Shown: in pieces, positions 17,427-36,200 of the stretch | Layout of the letters: each line of letters begins with the position of its first letter | Numbering within the stretch: the first letter of the stretch is position 1 | NCBI RefSeq assembly: GCF_901709675.1 | Contig: NC_051093.1 | Location: 4,361,053 to 4,425,052, forward strand | DNA: 64,000 nucleotides | Reading direction: 5' to 3' | DNA from: Syngnathus acus | Taxonomy: Eukaryota; Chordata; Actinopteri; Syngnathiformes; Syngnathidae | The notes under the pieces: model-generated | The model's database searches: none | Seen by the model: only the letters and a program-made list of their open reading frames with translations | What the model was told of the DNA's origin: nothing | Made by a program: the position numbers and the translations under genes

Positions 17427-18302
17427 TTTTCTTTTCAAACTGTTTTCCTGACATTGCGCGCCGTACAAGCCACGCCCCTTTACGCAGTGTTGCACTATGG
17501 GAAATGTAGTTTTCTATGACGGATGCGCTCCGCACTAGTTATTAGCAAAACAAAAATGTTTGCAAAAGTAAATGGCATTGACCTCTGATTGGATGCAATA
17601 AAATGAAAAAAGACCGGATTTTATCATGCTTTTAGTCTTAGCTTTGGCTTCATTGCACGTAATTACTTATTAGTGTTAGTCCCTTTCACTTTGTTGCTTT
17701 TTTTGTTTTGACTAGTAGATCAATTATCGTCAAATAATTTCAGAGAAAGAACATTCCTTGCTATTATGGGCACATCAATACCAATATTCCTTTGGAGATA
17801 AATGAAACAAGATGAATTTTTTTTGCCTTCAATGTGTGTCCTTGGAGATGTTCAGACAAATCTGCGATTGAGAAAAACACACACTTTGACAGGCCTATTT
17901 GTTTGTAAGTCTTTTTATAAGTCTGTTAGAGATGTCTTTTCACTTTTTACAAAATCAAGAAGAGTAATCAAAACGGCTCGTTAATTCTCTTGGAGAATGC
18001 CCCTCTTGTGTGTCTCGAGTGTCACTCTGCTGGCACAGTCTCGCACTCCTCTCAATACTGCTCTTCGTGGCCTTGTGTGGTTGTGGGGAGGAATAGATGC
18101 AGTTTGGCAGTAAAAGAGGAAAAAGAAGAATGCGTAGCTGATGGAAATACGATAAAGGGGGCGGGGTTCGGAGGAGCGCACTGAAGGAGTGGAGTGTACA
18201 GCACTGAACCCCCAACACCATCTCACTTCTCTTTCTTCCTTCCCAAAATCTTCTCTCCCTTTAGAGTACATAAGGACCACGGGTGCTGATGGCAAGAAGA
18301 GT
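17427..18302. other. dsn1 promoter and atp13a1 3' flank
   Basis: About 880 bp between the dsn1 start codon and the atp13a1 stop codon. Apart from the SBS-like site near 17500 no gene or repeat is recognisable; the sequence is AT-rich with short poly-T runs. Confidence 0.6.
17491..17512 (-). promoter_or_regulatory. ZNF143/THAP11-type promoter motif of dsn1
   Basis: On the minus strand the site reads ACTACATTTCCCATAGTGCA, close to the known SBS consensus for ZNF143 and THAP11, which is common in promoters of cell-cycle genes. It lies 65-86 bp upstream of the dsn1 start codon. Recognition is by motif only. Confidence 0.55.
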
Positions 18303-24816
<6,514 letters not shown>

Positions 24817-25243
24817 ACGTCAGCGCGTAAGATGCGCACGCATACCTTGATGGCGTGAACCACAGAAATCAAAGGGGTTTGAGCTTTCGTCCAGGCGAAC
24901 TTTACATATTAATTTCTTTACATATATCTTAATCATTTTAATTAAACAAATGACATGTTTGGCTTCAAGGTAAATTAAAAAATTCAGGGCTCTGTGTCTT
25001 TAATTTACGTGTCGTCATCGACGGACCCGGAGCTAAATTGGGCAATTGACATCAAGCTCAACCAATAGGATTTGAGATAGTGTTCTCTCGCCGGGTTTCC
25101 ATCCAATCAGAAGGAATAGTTTCTGGTTTGCATCCAATGGGCTTCTATGTAGGCGTTTCCTTACTCCACTACATGGCGCCACACGGAGAAGGCAAACCTT
25201 GACATAACTGGGTCATCGCTTCTAACAAACACAAAATACTAAA
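24817..25243. promoter_or_regulatory. Divergent atp13a1/chchd5 promoter with three CCAAT boxes
   Basis: The two start codons point away from each other about 430 bp apart. CCAAT occurs at 25072-25076, 25103-25107 and 25133-25137, all in the same orientation and spaced 31 and 30 bp apart. Regular CCAAT arrays of about three helical turns are typical NF-Y promoters. No TATA box was noticed. Transcription start sites are not known. Confidence 0.6.
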
Positions 25244-25897
25244 ATGTAAGTCATTTATTTGAATATTTTTCTCGTGCAACTATTCAATATTCATATTATC
25301 CGAAGTTTTGTGTACTTGTTGAGTAAAATATATGAAATTTGCTTTATGCTGCAAACCATTCCAGCAAACTCAAGTTATGTATTTCCAATTTTGTGACAGC
25401 ACTGCTCTCTTTTTCCTCTTAGGCAGGCGGCTATGGATATCACGGCAAAGTACTGCCACAAAGAGATGGACGCCTATGGTTCATGTGTGGCTTCCAATCC
25501 ATCAACATGGCAGGAGAAGTGTCACGAACTGAAGATGAAGGTTGCACAATGCACATCATCACAGTAAGGCGTGTGTATTCAACCCGTGTTAACCATCAAA
25601 CCACTTGTTCTAAATCCTGATTTTGTCCTGCCAGCCCGGTGATCCAGAAGATCAGACAAGACTGTTCCAAGCAATTTGTGGAGTTCGAGAAGTGTCTGAT
25701 GGAAAACCAGGGTACGCCTGCCTCTTGTTCGGCGCACGTGACTCGCTTTCTTGGCTGTGCCGAGACGGTGGATCTCAGTGGAGTGGGTAAGTCAGTAAAG
25801 GTGATGTAGCGTCTCGGGCGCATTATTAAAAAAAATTTAATTATTTGCTTATTCCTTTTTTTTTCCAGAGACAAATCCAGTACCTGTGCCATCGTAG
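25244..25897 (+). CDS. chchd5: chchd5, twin CX9C mitochondrial protein
   Basis: CHCHD5 is a small twin-CX9C protein, expected in the mitochondrial intermembrane space through the MIA40 pathway. The coding exons are 25244-25245, 25423-25563, 25635-25786 and 25869-25897, giving 107 residues (human about 110). Four CX9C motifs are exact: CHKEMDAYGSC, CHELKMKVAQC, CSKQFVEFEKC and CSAHVTRFLGC. The start codon is split: exon 1 ends AAAAT|GTAAGT and exon 2 begins G CAG GCG GCT ATG GAT, giving MQAAMDITAKYC, which parallels human MQAALEVTARYC. Without that splice, translation would start four codons later at the ATG at 25432. The gene lies head-to-head with atp13a1. Confidence 0.93.
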
Positions 25898-27282
25898 CGC
25901 TCAACCATTTCAACCCTTATCCTAAAGCGAAGATTCTCCTACCTGTTCTGTTTTTGTCAACTTTACATATTGTGATTATTTCCTATTTTCAAATCAAGTG
26001 TTACTTTTGCCTAATCACGGATATATCCCTAGATCGTATTTCATTAAAAGTAACGTATGTCTTACTCAACCAGTGGGGGTTTCCGTATTTTGTTTTCAGC
26101 TCCACATATCTGCGCCCCCTCATCATCTACGGTGCTGAGTCAGAGTCAAATATTAAACCAGAATGTTGCACTCCCACACAAAATCTCCCGACGACTCGCT
26201 GACGCTGAAATAGGGAGTTTGGGAAGAAAAGAGCTGGAGGAGGAGGCCATCTCAGAGAAGGGAGTTTTGTTGAGTTATGATCTCTGTGCCCACCAAAGAG
26301 AACAAACTATTCTTGAATTAATATAACATAGTGGCGAAAAGCACAGGAGGCAATCCAAGCATCGTCAAAATAGAAAACAAACAATAAAAGCACGCCGTAG
26401 CATGAAATTGCAGCCTGTATTGAATATACAGCAACATGATACATTCAAAGCACGTCACAACATAAGATTGCAACTCAGCTAACACGGCACAAATAAGTTA
26501 CCCTCACAAAATATCACTGTAGAAATGCGCACGTGTCCAACTTAGCAGCTAAAAGCATCGCTAGACTTATTTATTTATTTTTTCCCTTTTTTAAATTGCA
26601 CTGCTTTCTGAGCCCGTTGCTGCCTTCCTGTTTGTCTGGAAGCTATGCGTTAGAATCTACACTGTGACAAATAATCATGCTTATCACAGAAGGTACAAAA
26701 TGGCTACCCATCTAATTTGTGATGAGAGAAATAAATATATATGGAAAGAAACGACTACAATTATTTACGTCAACACAGTCACACATTTACATTTGGATTT
26801 CAGTGTTTGGGGTAGTACGCGACCTTTTGTTGGTGAAAGTGGTTCACTCCTTGTTGATTTAACTATAAAATAAAGTTAATAGTCTCTCGTCAACCCTGTC
26901 TCCGAATAAGGCGCCGTAAAAATGACCCTGTTGTGGCGTCTCAATGGGTGGGAAAAAAATGTAAATGATCATTTCATATGGAGGGTCGCTTCAAAACATT
27001 TCTTTACATTTATAAAACATTGATTAATTTGAATTTTATCCAGTGTAATATCCTGAGTTACATCTCAGGTCAAACATACACACACAAAACCTGAGCGCAA
27101 AACTGTCCTCCAGTGTGTTATGAATATTTTTCTCCTTGTCTCTCAGAGACGTTCTCATCATTGTCAGAGACGGCAAATTATTGGCCAACAATTTGTAAGC
27201 GTTATTTTTCCCTTTGTCATTTTAGCTGCGTCTCTTGAGGTGAGATTTGGAAGAGGAAAGTTTGGCCGAGTGTTTCTAAAGG
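25898..27282. other. chchd5 3' flank and 3' flank of the lmx1-like gene
   Basis: This convergent intergenic stretch holds the 3' UTRs of chchd5 (plus) and of the lmx1-like gene (minus). An ATTAAA at about 26042 and an AATAAA at about 26382 are possible chchd5 poly(A) signals. No other gene or recognised repeat is visible. Confidence 0.6.
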
Positions 27283-30200
27283 TCACGAGGTGAAGTAGGA
27301 ATTTTGCATGGAGTACAGGCGGTCGATGGGGTTCCCCACCCGCGCGGCCAGGAGGCCTCCCTCGCCTGCTGCCAGGAGGCAGTCGCCGAGATGACCCAGA
27401 CTGCCGTCGCTGTCCAGGTCGTGAAACACAGTCTCGGAATCTGCAGAGGAACGCATTTGTGGTGAGCGGTGACTCTGTGGAATACGTCACCAAGAACTTC
27501 TCACAGCCTCAGTGGCCTAATGGATAAGGCACTGGCCTCCTAAGCCAGGGATTGTGGGTTCGAGTCCCATCTGAGGTGCATTTAGCGCCCCACAGTGGAA
27601 ATGAAGTGTATTATTTTTCTAAGATCTTATCAAACTGTCTTCGTCTTACCGTACGGGTGAAGCTGCTCGTTGGGCAGCTGAGGCGGAGTGAGTCCGTGTC
27701 GGAAGGGTTCCCCGCCGTAGATGTTGGGGTCCAGGGTGAGTAGCTGCTGTCGAGGCAGAGAGGGGAATCCCAGTATGCCGTCCATGCCGTGACCACTTGA
27801 GCCGTCTGTGTGGAGATGAGGAAACCAACGCTCTTAAAATGTATGGATTAAATGTAACCCAGATTGGGGCCCAATCGCTAACCCAACATGCTTTATTTAA
27901 GATTTTGCCAGAACAAAATGGAGGAAAAATCAAGTGTTTACCCTCGCTGTCATCGTTGCTTTGACGTCCCCCTCGATTTGCACCCCTCCTGGCCCCTCCC
28001 AGCTGTTCCTGTTCCTGCTGCTGTTGTTGCTGTTGCTGCTGTCTCCGGGCAATCTTTTTCATCTGATGCCAAAAAAACACTCAAGATTTTGAAGGTGGAT
28101 TTTGCAAACTATAAAAGTATTACCTTGGCTCTCTGGTTTTGAAACCACACTTGCACAACTCGCACCGTGAGACCCGTCTCAGCAGCTAGCGTCTCTCTCA
28201 CCTGATGGTTAGATTTACTTTGTATTACTTAATGATAAAAAAGAAAATAAGTCTCAGATTCATATCAAGTCACACTCCCACTGTAGTTTGAAAACATTCA
28301 GCGTGCCCTCTCACCTTACGGCAAGGCTTGGCCGACACCTCGAAGGACGCTTTGAACGCGCGCCTCTGCTGCGTGGTCAAGATTGTGCGTGGTCGCTTGG
28401 AGCGTTTGTGCTCCTTGCCCTCATCGCCTCCTTTGCACCCTCCCGAGCCCCCGCCGCCATCTTCATCCTCACTTTTCACTTGATAAACACGAGAGACATT
28501 AACATTAGCGGTTGCCTCGCAACTTTGAGGTTCTGGGTCACAATCTCGGGTTTTCCCATCTTTTCTACCCGATTCCGTGGCCGTGGGACTAATGGCGGCG
28601 AGCATCTCCCTCTCCTTCTCGTAGTCCATGCGGCACAGCAGCTGACCTTCCTTCAGCACAAACTCGTCGCCCCGCTGCAGCCGGCGTTCGCACTCGCAAC
28701 AGCTGAAGCAGCCCAGGTGGTACACCTGGCCCAGCACGCGCATGATCAACTCGGAGCGGCCAATCACCTGCAGGCAGGAGCTGCACTTCCTCACAAACAG
28801 CCTGCAAACACACACACAAAAACAGAAGGGGGTGCACACATGGTGAGGGACGCCTACATATTGGATGTAAAGTCGAGCATCATGAGGGTCAAGGAGCTGA
28901 AAGGAGGTGAGGTAATTAAAGATGGAGGCGTAGACAAGGAGCCCCTCAACACTTTCCTCCTCGTATGCAACAATTCCTGAGATTAGCGTCGTCTCTTAAT
29001 TAAAGGCCGTATAAACATTACCCAATTCACAGAGCGGCAAAGTGAACATCTGCTATACAAGGAATTACTGTACTGCTGAGTGAGAATCTGTTTCATTTGT
29101 TGTGCTTCACTTACATATTTTGGAGAGTAGATGGCAGTAGTGAGCCTGGGATTGAACCGCTTTCACGGTGGAATTTACGGTGCGATCAGCTGAATGATTT
29201 ATAAAGGCATGTCATTTCACGAATCTTCTTGGGAAAAAAAACGGAGATTTAAATCCAAGGACTAAGTAAAAAAAAAATGCACTTAAAAGTGCCACCAACA
29301 TGACTAACATTAAAGTACATTAGTATAGTAGGCCTAAGTGTTCACGAAAATAATACTATTGCAAGTTCCTGTAACATAAATGTACGTTTAACCAAATTGT
29401 AGGAAAATTGCATCAAAATGTTAAATACAACTAAACTCAAGCTGTGAGTCTTTCGTTAACGTGAACTCGAGTACCAAGTACAACATTGTTCTCAAGTACC
29501 AAGTACAACAGTGACGAGAATCACTGCGGCCTCAAATTAACTATGCTAATTTAATTTATACTAATATTAGCTAACTAACCTAGACTAGTCACAACAATCC
29601 CCACTTACACCATGGACAATTTAGACAATTTGCTCAATGACTCGAGATTCAAATTCTGAACTTCAGACGTATAAGGCGGACATGCTAACCACTCCATCAC
29701 CATGTTCATACAATTCAATATTATAAAGTTAGCCTTAGTCTACCGTTTCCTCTCGCTCTCCCGCTTTTATCCCTCCACCTCTTCATCCCTTCATTTCCAA
29801 CCCCACCATCACTTCACAAACTCATTCCCATTCACCGGCACCTAATTCCCCGCCATTAGAAATTCCTCTCAAATCCCCGCTCTCGCTCTTGCTTTCCTAC
29901 AACCTCCCTTACCCTCCCTCCATCCGCCCGATACCCCCCTCCCTACCCCACCTTGGTATTTTCTGCCAGCATTCCCAGTTCGCCCTCCCAGCCCGCCGCC
30001 CCCAGTTCACTGAAACTAATAAAGACGGGATTAATTAGATTGTTGTTTAAACAGGGCGATGGCCAGACAGACGCTGTAAACTCATAACCAGGGATTGAGG
30101 ATAGCATGGGGTTAATCTCTAGCCACTCACTTATGCACACTGAGCCACGCACAAACACTCGAGTATCAATACCTATTCTGATGCGTGTCGCTATACCACT

Positions 30201-33200
30201 GATGCTCCCGCAATCATCAATCAAAGATTTGGGGTTTCAGCGGGATAAGAGCGCCGGAGATCTAATTTGAGCCAAAAAGCAGGAACTAGATACAAACCGG
30301 GATAAGGTGAAAGGGAGTACTGGCACGAGAGTGTGCAAGGGGGAGGAAGGCACACACAAAAGTGTTGTTGCTCCCTGACTGAGTGCGAGGAAGGTGTTGC
30401 TGCACAAATCTGGAGCCAGGTCTGCACATTAGAGCTCCGAATCTGTCATTCCGTCTCAAACGCAGCTGCCACGGCTAATCTCTTCCAATCCATCTGCCAA
30501 AAAGTATCTCCAAATTCCCCCAAATGACTGCGTTTTATGGTTAAAGTACTCACATGGTGTACCTGAAGGTTGAGATTGTAATAAAATAAATGGGTCATTT
30601 CTATTAAAACTCTATGACCTGACATTAGTACATAGAAAAAAAAAGGATCTATGAAAGTAGGCCTGAGGGGCTTTGCTGGAACCATGACGGAATATCCACC
30701 CACATTTAGTTACAAATAAATCATGCTAACAACATGGCAGCCATGTCTAATGTCAGCCTATTCACACTGCTAATGCTAGCTTAGTATTTCTAGCGCTATT
30801 ATTTTGTTGTCGCCGACAAAGCTTTTTCTGTGACTATGATGACGACACGTGTTCATAATAGCATGCCATTAACAAAAAACTTGTTTGAGAAAAACTCAAG
30901 CACGTAGGTGAGCATTTAAGACTAATGAAGGGAGGCTACATTCAAATATTGCTAGCTAAAAAAAAACATAGCATAAAGATAATTCTGATGCAGATCTGTA
31001 AAGAACCTATTCAAAAGTAAGACTGTACAGGTTTATAGGAAAAATAAAAAGTCAGTGCTTTGTTCTCTATTGGTATTTCTTTCTAAAGTGACACTTCCTT
31101 TCACCCGAGGGACAAAACACTCCAAAATGATGACGATCGCTCGACATGAGACCGACCGTGTTAAGTCTTCACATTCCCTAAATAGGGGCGCGCGCAGCAT
31201 GGTGGGAATTTACCCAGCACAGCAAATGGAGGCAACTAGGGGCAACTGCCCCAGCGGGGGGTCTGTAAGTAGATCAGTCTAATCCCCCCCCCTAATAGAA
31301 GTATCATTCAAACCGGCCATGACAGGGGTGCAACGAGCGGCTAAAGAGCAACCGCATGCGGGGCCATTTTGGGATTTTAAACAGCATACCTGGCTACATC
31401 CGTCCTCATGGGAATAAAAAAAAACATCTAACGCCACTTAGATCATACAATTGATGATTTAACTAAAGTAGTCCCTAAGATGTTAAATGAAAGAAGCTAG
31501 GATTAATTAGTCAGTACAGAAACGATCAAGGAGAATGTGGTCAAACATAAGAAAAACACTTGAAGGAGGCCTGCCAATGACCTTTCTTTGTTTGGTTACT
31601 TCTGTGATAGCGAGCGTGTTGTACAAGCGGCGTGTCAAACACGGTGAACATGAAAGACGCAGAACAGTCGACTTTACGAGCGTTTCAAAAAGCTGTGGGC
31701 TCCGTGATCATGCGGAGGGGGTTGGAGGCCTTGATTCATTACATGTACACTTGTTACGAAATCAGAAAACTAGAGGAAGATTTAAGCGATGCACAGCAGT
31801 AAACAGATTCCTCTTTTCGCTGCAAATGTTTGAAATTGACAGCATGGCGTGCCCACATTCGCTAGATTGTCAAATTTACGTCACCCACCTTTCTACAATA
31901 CCCGCATCTGATTTGTTTTACGTGTTAGCATTAAGCTAGCAGAGATAGAACATTGCGTTTTGTTAGCTATACGTGGCTATATGTCGATATTTTGACTTTA
32001 GTTTTACAGTAAACTTCAACTGGTATGTTAATAGACACCCTGTAGCAAGAACATGTTGGCTTTTTATCTGCCAAAATGTACACATAATTCTCAGGGAGGA
32101 CAAAACGGTCTAATACTAAGCAAATTATTAGCTTGTAGTGCAGGGGAGTCAAACTCATTTTATTCGCGGGTCGCATTGTAGTCATAGCTTCTTTCGGAGG
32201 GCCATTATGACTGTCAACCCAAATAAATGTATGAGCACCTCATATTATATACAGTAAAAGCCACAAAACAAACTGAAAAATAACTCATTTTCAAATCAGA
32301 TGAGTAAAAACTGGTCAAATATTAAAAAAAAAAGATATTATTAAAAGTGAAGACAATTTGCAATTCTAGTAATGACACGAATTTGATGCAGAATGTCTTC
32401 GCGGGCCACATAAAATGATGTGGCGGGCAGATGTGAACAATAATAATAATAACTATAATAATAGTAAAAATTCTGGAATAATGAGCCCCCAAAAAGGTGA
32501 TTTATTTGTCACAAGAATAATAAACACAAATCCATGAGGGTCTTTGGTACACAGGCTCTAAAGAAAAAAAAAAATAGGTGACGCGTCGTCAGCCCTTCTA
32601 GCTGTATTCCACACGAGACAATGACAATAACACAATCAAAAGACATGTCACGAATGCGGCAATGTCCCGCCTGCAACCACGCAATCATTTCATAAATATG
32701 TAGATGTCTCCGAGTCGTCTTTCACAACGACGACACATATTTCAAGTAAACTTGTAGTATGGATGCCTACACCAAATCCTAAACACATCCAAATTGACCA
32801 GCCTGCATTTCAGACAAACGATATGCAACCGTTGTACTTTTAAGTCACTTTAGTATCCATTTTCTTATTAGTGTGTCTGAGTGTGTGTGTTTGTGTGTGT
32901 GTGTGTGCGCACACGTTGGGCGGATATTGCTCTGTGAAGCAAAATGGCTCAGAGCCAAGGTTCAGTAATCACATCATCTCCGTTTATTAAATCTCCCTGC
33001 ACTGCTTCTGTGTTATTAAAATCTCCCAGCATTCCCCACGATACTTGCTACCCCTGCCACCTCTCACTCACTCACTTACACAAACACACACACAGACACA
33101 CACACATATATATGAATACATAGAGTACAGTGACACACACCTCTCACTCACTCACTTACACACTCACACACACACGGATAGCCAATACTATATACACAGT

Positions 33201-36200
33201 CACATAACCACCAATGCTCAGTTTGTGGAAAAGCAGATAAGGTGGCCGGGCCCAAACATCCATAAAACAAGGCCAGATGCTGTTGTTTGGCCACCATGGC
33301 GTGCGCCGATAAACTAAAATGATAAACAGTCCTCTTGCGTGAATGAAAGTTTCCGAAATGAGTTAGAAAAAAATTAATATATGCTATCTTTACTGTCCTG
33401 ATAAACCCGAGACTAAATCTCTCAAGCCCTTTCTCGATGTCGCTCATAAAATCTAAATTGATTGTAGATTATTACAAAACATTCTACCCACCTCAGAACA
33501 CACACAAAATATTTTTAATGAAGGAAAATATTACTCTAGTTAAATAAAATCGAATCTAGTTTGTGTAACCTGGCCACCAGGGGGCAGTATAATGCATTCA
33601 TGCAGACACAAACAAGGACGTTTTTCATAACACCTGTTAGCGACTCAGTTATCTGCAGTAATATTTTTTGCAGGGGTTAAAAAAATATGCAACTGAGTAT
33701 TGTTATATTGTCTGTCTATGTCTACATGAGTTGTGGCACCATTTGTGTTCAAGTAAAGATGTGATGGTCCAATCCAAACAAAGCACCAATGATTAAAAAC
33801 CAGCTTGTATTGTGATTTATCTCAGAATATGTTTGATTTTCACCTGATGCTACCAAAAATTAATGCAATGCGCGAGGACCGAGCTTACGTGTGTGTGGCT
33901 GTGTGTGTGTGTGTTAGTTTAGATAAAACAGTTAATCCCCAGGCCACCAGAACGCAATATCCTGTCTGCCCGCTTCTCATTTCCTGTCTGTCTCAGGCGG
34001 AGCGGGAAGCAGCGGGGCAGGGGAGTAAAGGGGGTGTGGGGGGTGCTAAGATGGCGGTGACGGGGGACAGCGGGACCCGTTGCCCCAGAAACAGGAGATG
34101 CAGCGATTCGGTGGAAAGTGTCTACGCCGTTCCCCCTAACCCCCCACGCACACCCCACCTCCTCCATTCTCTCTCACACTCTTCCTCCTCTTCCTCTCTG
34201 CTTTTATTATCTCAGATTTAATAAAGGCGAGGCGAGCAGCTTGTTCTGCCATGAAACATTTATTAGCTGTCTGTTATAAAATTGTTGTGTGTGTGTGGGG
34301 GTGTTGGGGTGAAAGATGACGGGGTCTCATAATATGCAAAAATGGTGGCAACATTACAACCTCACACATGTGGCTAAAAAGAAATCCACCTTGTCTTCTT
34401 AACCCTCTCCATCGAACTTACTCGATGACGTGACACTTGGCCTTTCATAATACTGTCAAAACATTACACATGCCATATTTGGGACACAACTTCACTCATC
34501 ATCTACTCCAGGTCTGACACACTCTTGATTTAAAAGTAACCCAAATTGGGTGAATTAGCAAAGCCAGGTTCGAGCGACTGAGCCAAAGCTGTGTTTTTGT
34601 CTGTAGTTATCGTATTGGGCTAATTTGACCCAGGATGCTGGGTCAAGATGTAGAAAGTAAGTTCAAGCTTCCATCGACACCTTCACGATCTTCACGAGTC
34701 AGCCCGGGTTTAGTTGATGCTAACGAGAGCTTGTTGACACGCGCTAACAATATTTCCCCACAGTCCGTGTCAAGCATGTCAGTGAGACAAGAACTGAGGC
34801 TAATTAGCCTTGTTCCCAATCAGCCCCCCCACCCCATTGTACTCCCTGCAGGGAACACAAAGCACCACGAGTGGTAGACGGGGATGAGGCGGAGGGGGTG
34901 GCGACATTAAGAGAAAACAAGAGATAAACTGTTTGGTGTCATGGCTGCGATCAATCTCACTGAAAAGGAAATGAGGTTTGGGATGGAGAAATATGATTGC
35001 AAAGCAGACAGTGATGAACGAGGTGGCAGACAGAAGGAGAGATGGTGGCTTCTCTCCGACTGAAGCCGAAGAAGATAGGCGACAGAAGAAACAAGAGAAA
35101 TGTTCTTCAACCAGAAGTCAAGTCAAACATTTCTTGACAATAATACAGTAATCCCTCGCTTATTGCGGATAATTGGTTCCAAAAAACCACCCGCGATAAT
35201 TGAAATCTGCGAAGTACGGTCACCAACAAGAAGTACTGGGCAGCCTAACGAGTTAGCGGAAATATGCTAATTCGCGATCGTGCTAAAACGCGAAAACGGA
35301 CTTCTAAAGGAATGTAAACATTTGAAGCAATACTACATTGTCCTAAAAGTTAGACACATGTTTCCTAAATTTAGAAGTTTTATTTTGACTTTTAAATGTT
35401 TTTTTTAATTTGGAAAAAAAAATCCGTAATGTAGTGAAGCCGCGATAAACGAAACGCAAAGTAGCAAGGGATCACTGTATTCGTAAACCCAGGGGCGGCC
35501 ATTTTGTCTTGCGCTTCCACTTCCTGTCAATTGACATCACTGCCAAAGGGCTCAGGTTCCGAACATAACTGCACAAATTCAGTCTGACAATCACGATGTG
35601 ACAATTCAAAGCTCTTCTGCTACCTCAAAAGAAGAAAAAAGTCCTCAGCCGGTGGGATCTCCTTGGGTGTGAGTTTCTAAAGCTAAGATGTAGCGTGAGC
35701 GGCCTCCACCCCACACAGAGTGAGCTATTAAATCCCAGCTTTGGTGAATCTCCACCCCCGGCGACCTGTTTTTCCACAGGGTCTTGGAAGCTTACGAGGA
35801 GGGCTCGCAGGCTCATTCTATCCGCGCTCGACATCATTGACCGGGAAACGACGCTCTTAAAGCTCGCGGCTTGGCGAGGAACCATGTGGCTGAACTACAC
35901 TGGAGGAAGGTAACGGCTGTCAAGAGGCCCCGTTTACTTAAACAGCACTTTTGTTATGATCACATTTGCCTCATTCCCACAGCGGTGCTGCAAAATAGCC
36001 TCGTCAGAATCTTGCGCGGAATGCAGCAGAGGTGAAATTTTAAGCGCATCGTGTACTGAAGTCACTTAAAGTAGTTGTGAAACTCTTCTTCGCTTATGTC
36101 TGCATGACTGGTTTATACTGCTCCCTAGTGGCTGAGTGGAACACACCAAAAGGAGACCAAAGCTATTAATTCTTAAAGTGCTTTTCCCTCGTATCTCAAG

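Noticed and set aside
29640-29710. tRNA-like words (GCGGACATGCTAACCACTCC) resembling a SINE tail
   Set aside because: Only a short stretch matches, without both Pol III boxes or a clear end.
31535-31939. 134-codon plus-strand frame in the large lmx1-like intron
   Set aside because: No family resemblance; the flanks contain no promoter or splice evidence. A decayed repeat is possible but could not be identified.
33990-34221. Possible CpG-island promoter with ATGGCGGTGACGG start inside the lmx1-like intron
   Set aside because: The frame becomes low-complexity proline/serine and no downstream exon could be joined; kept only as intron content.
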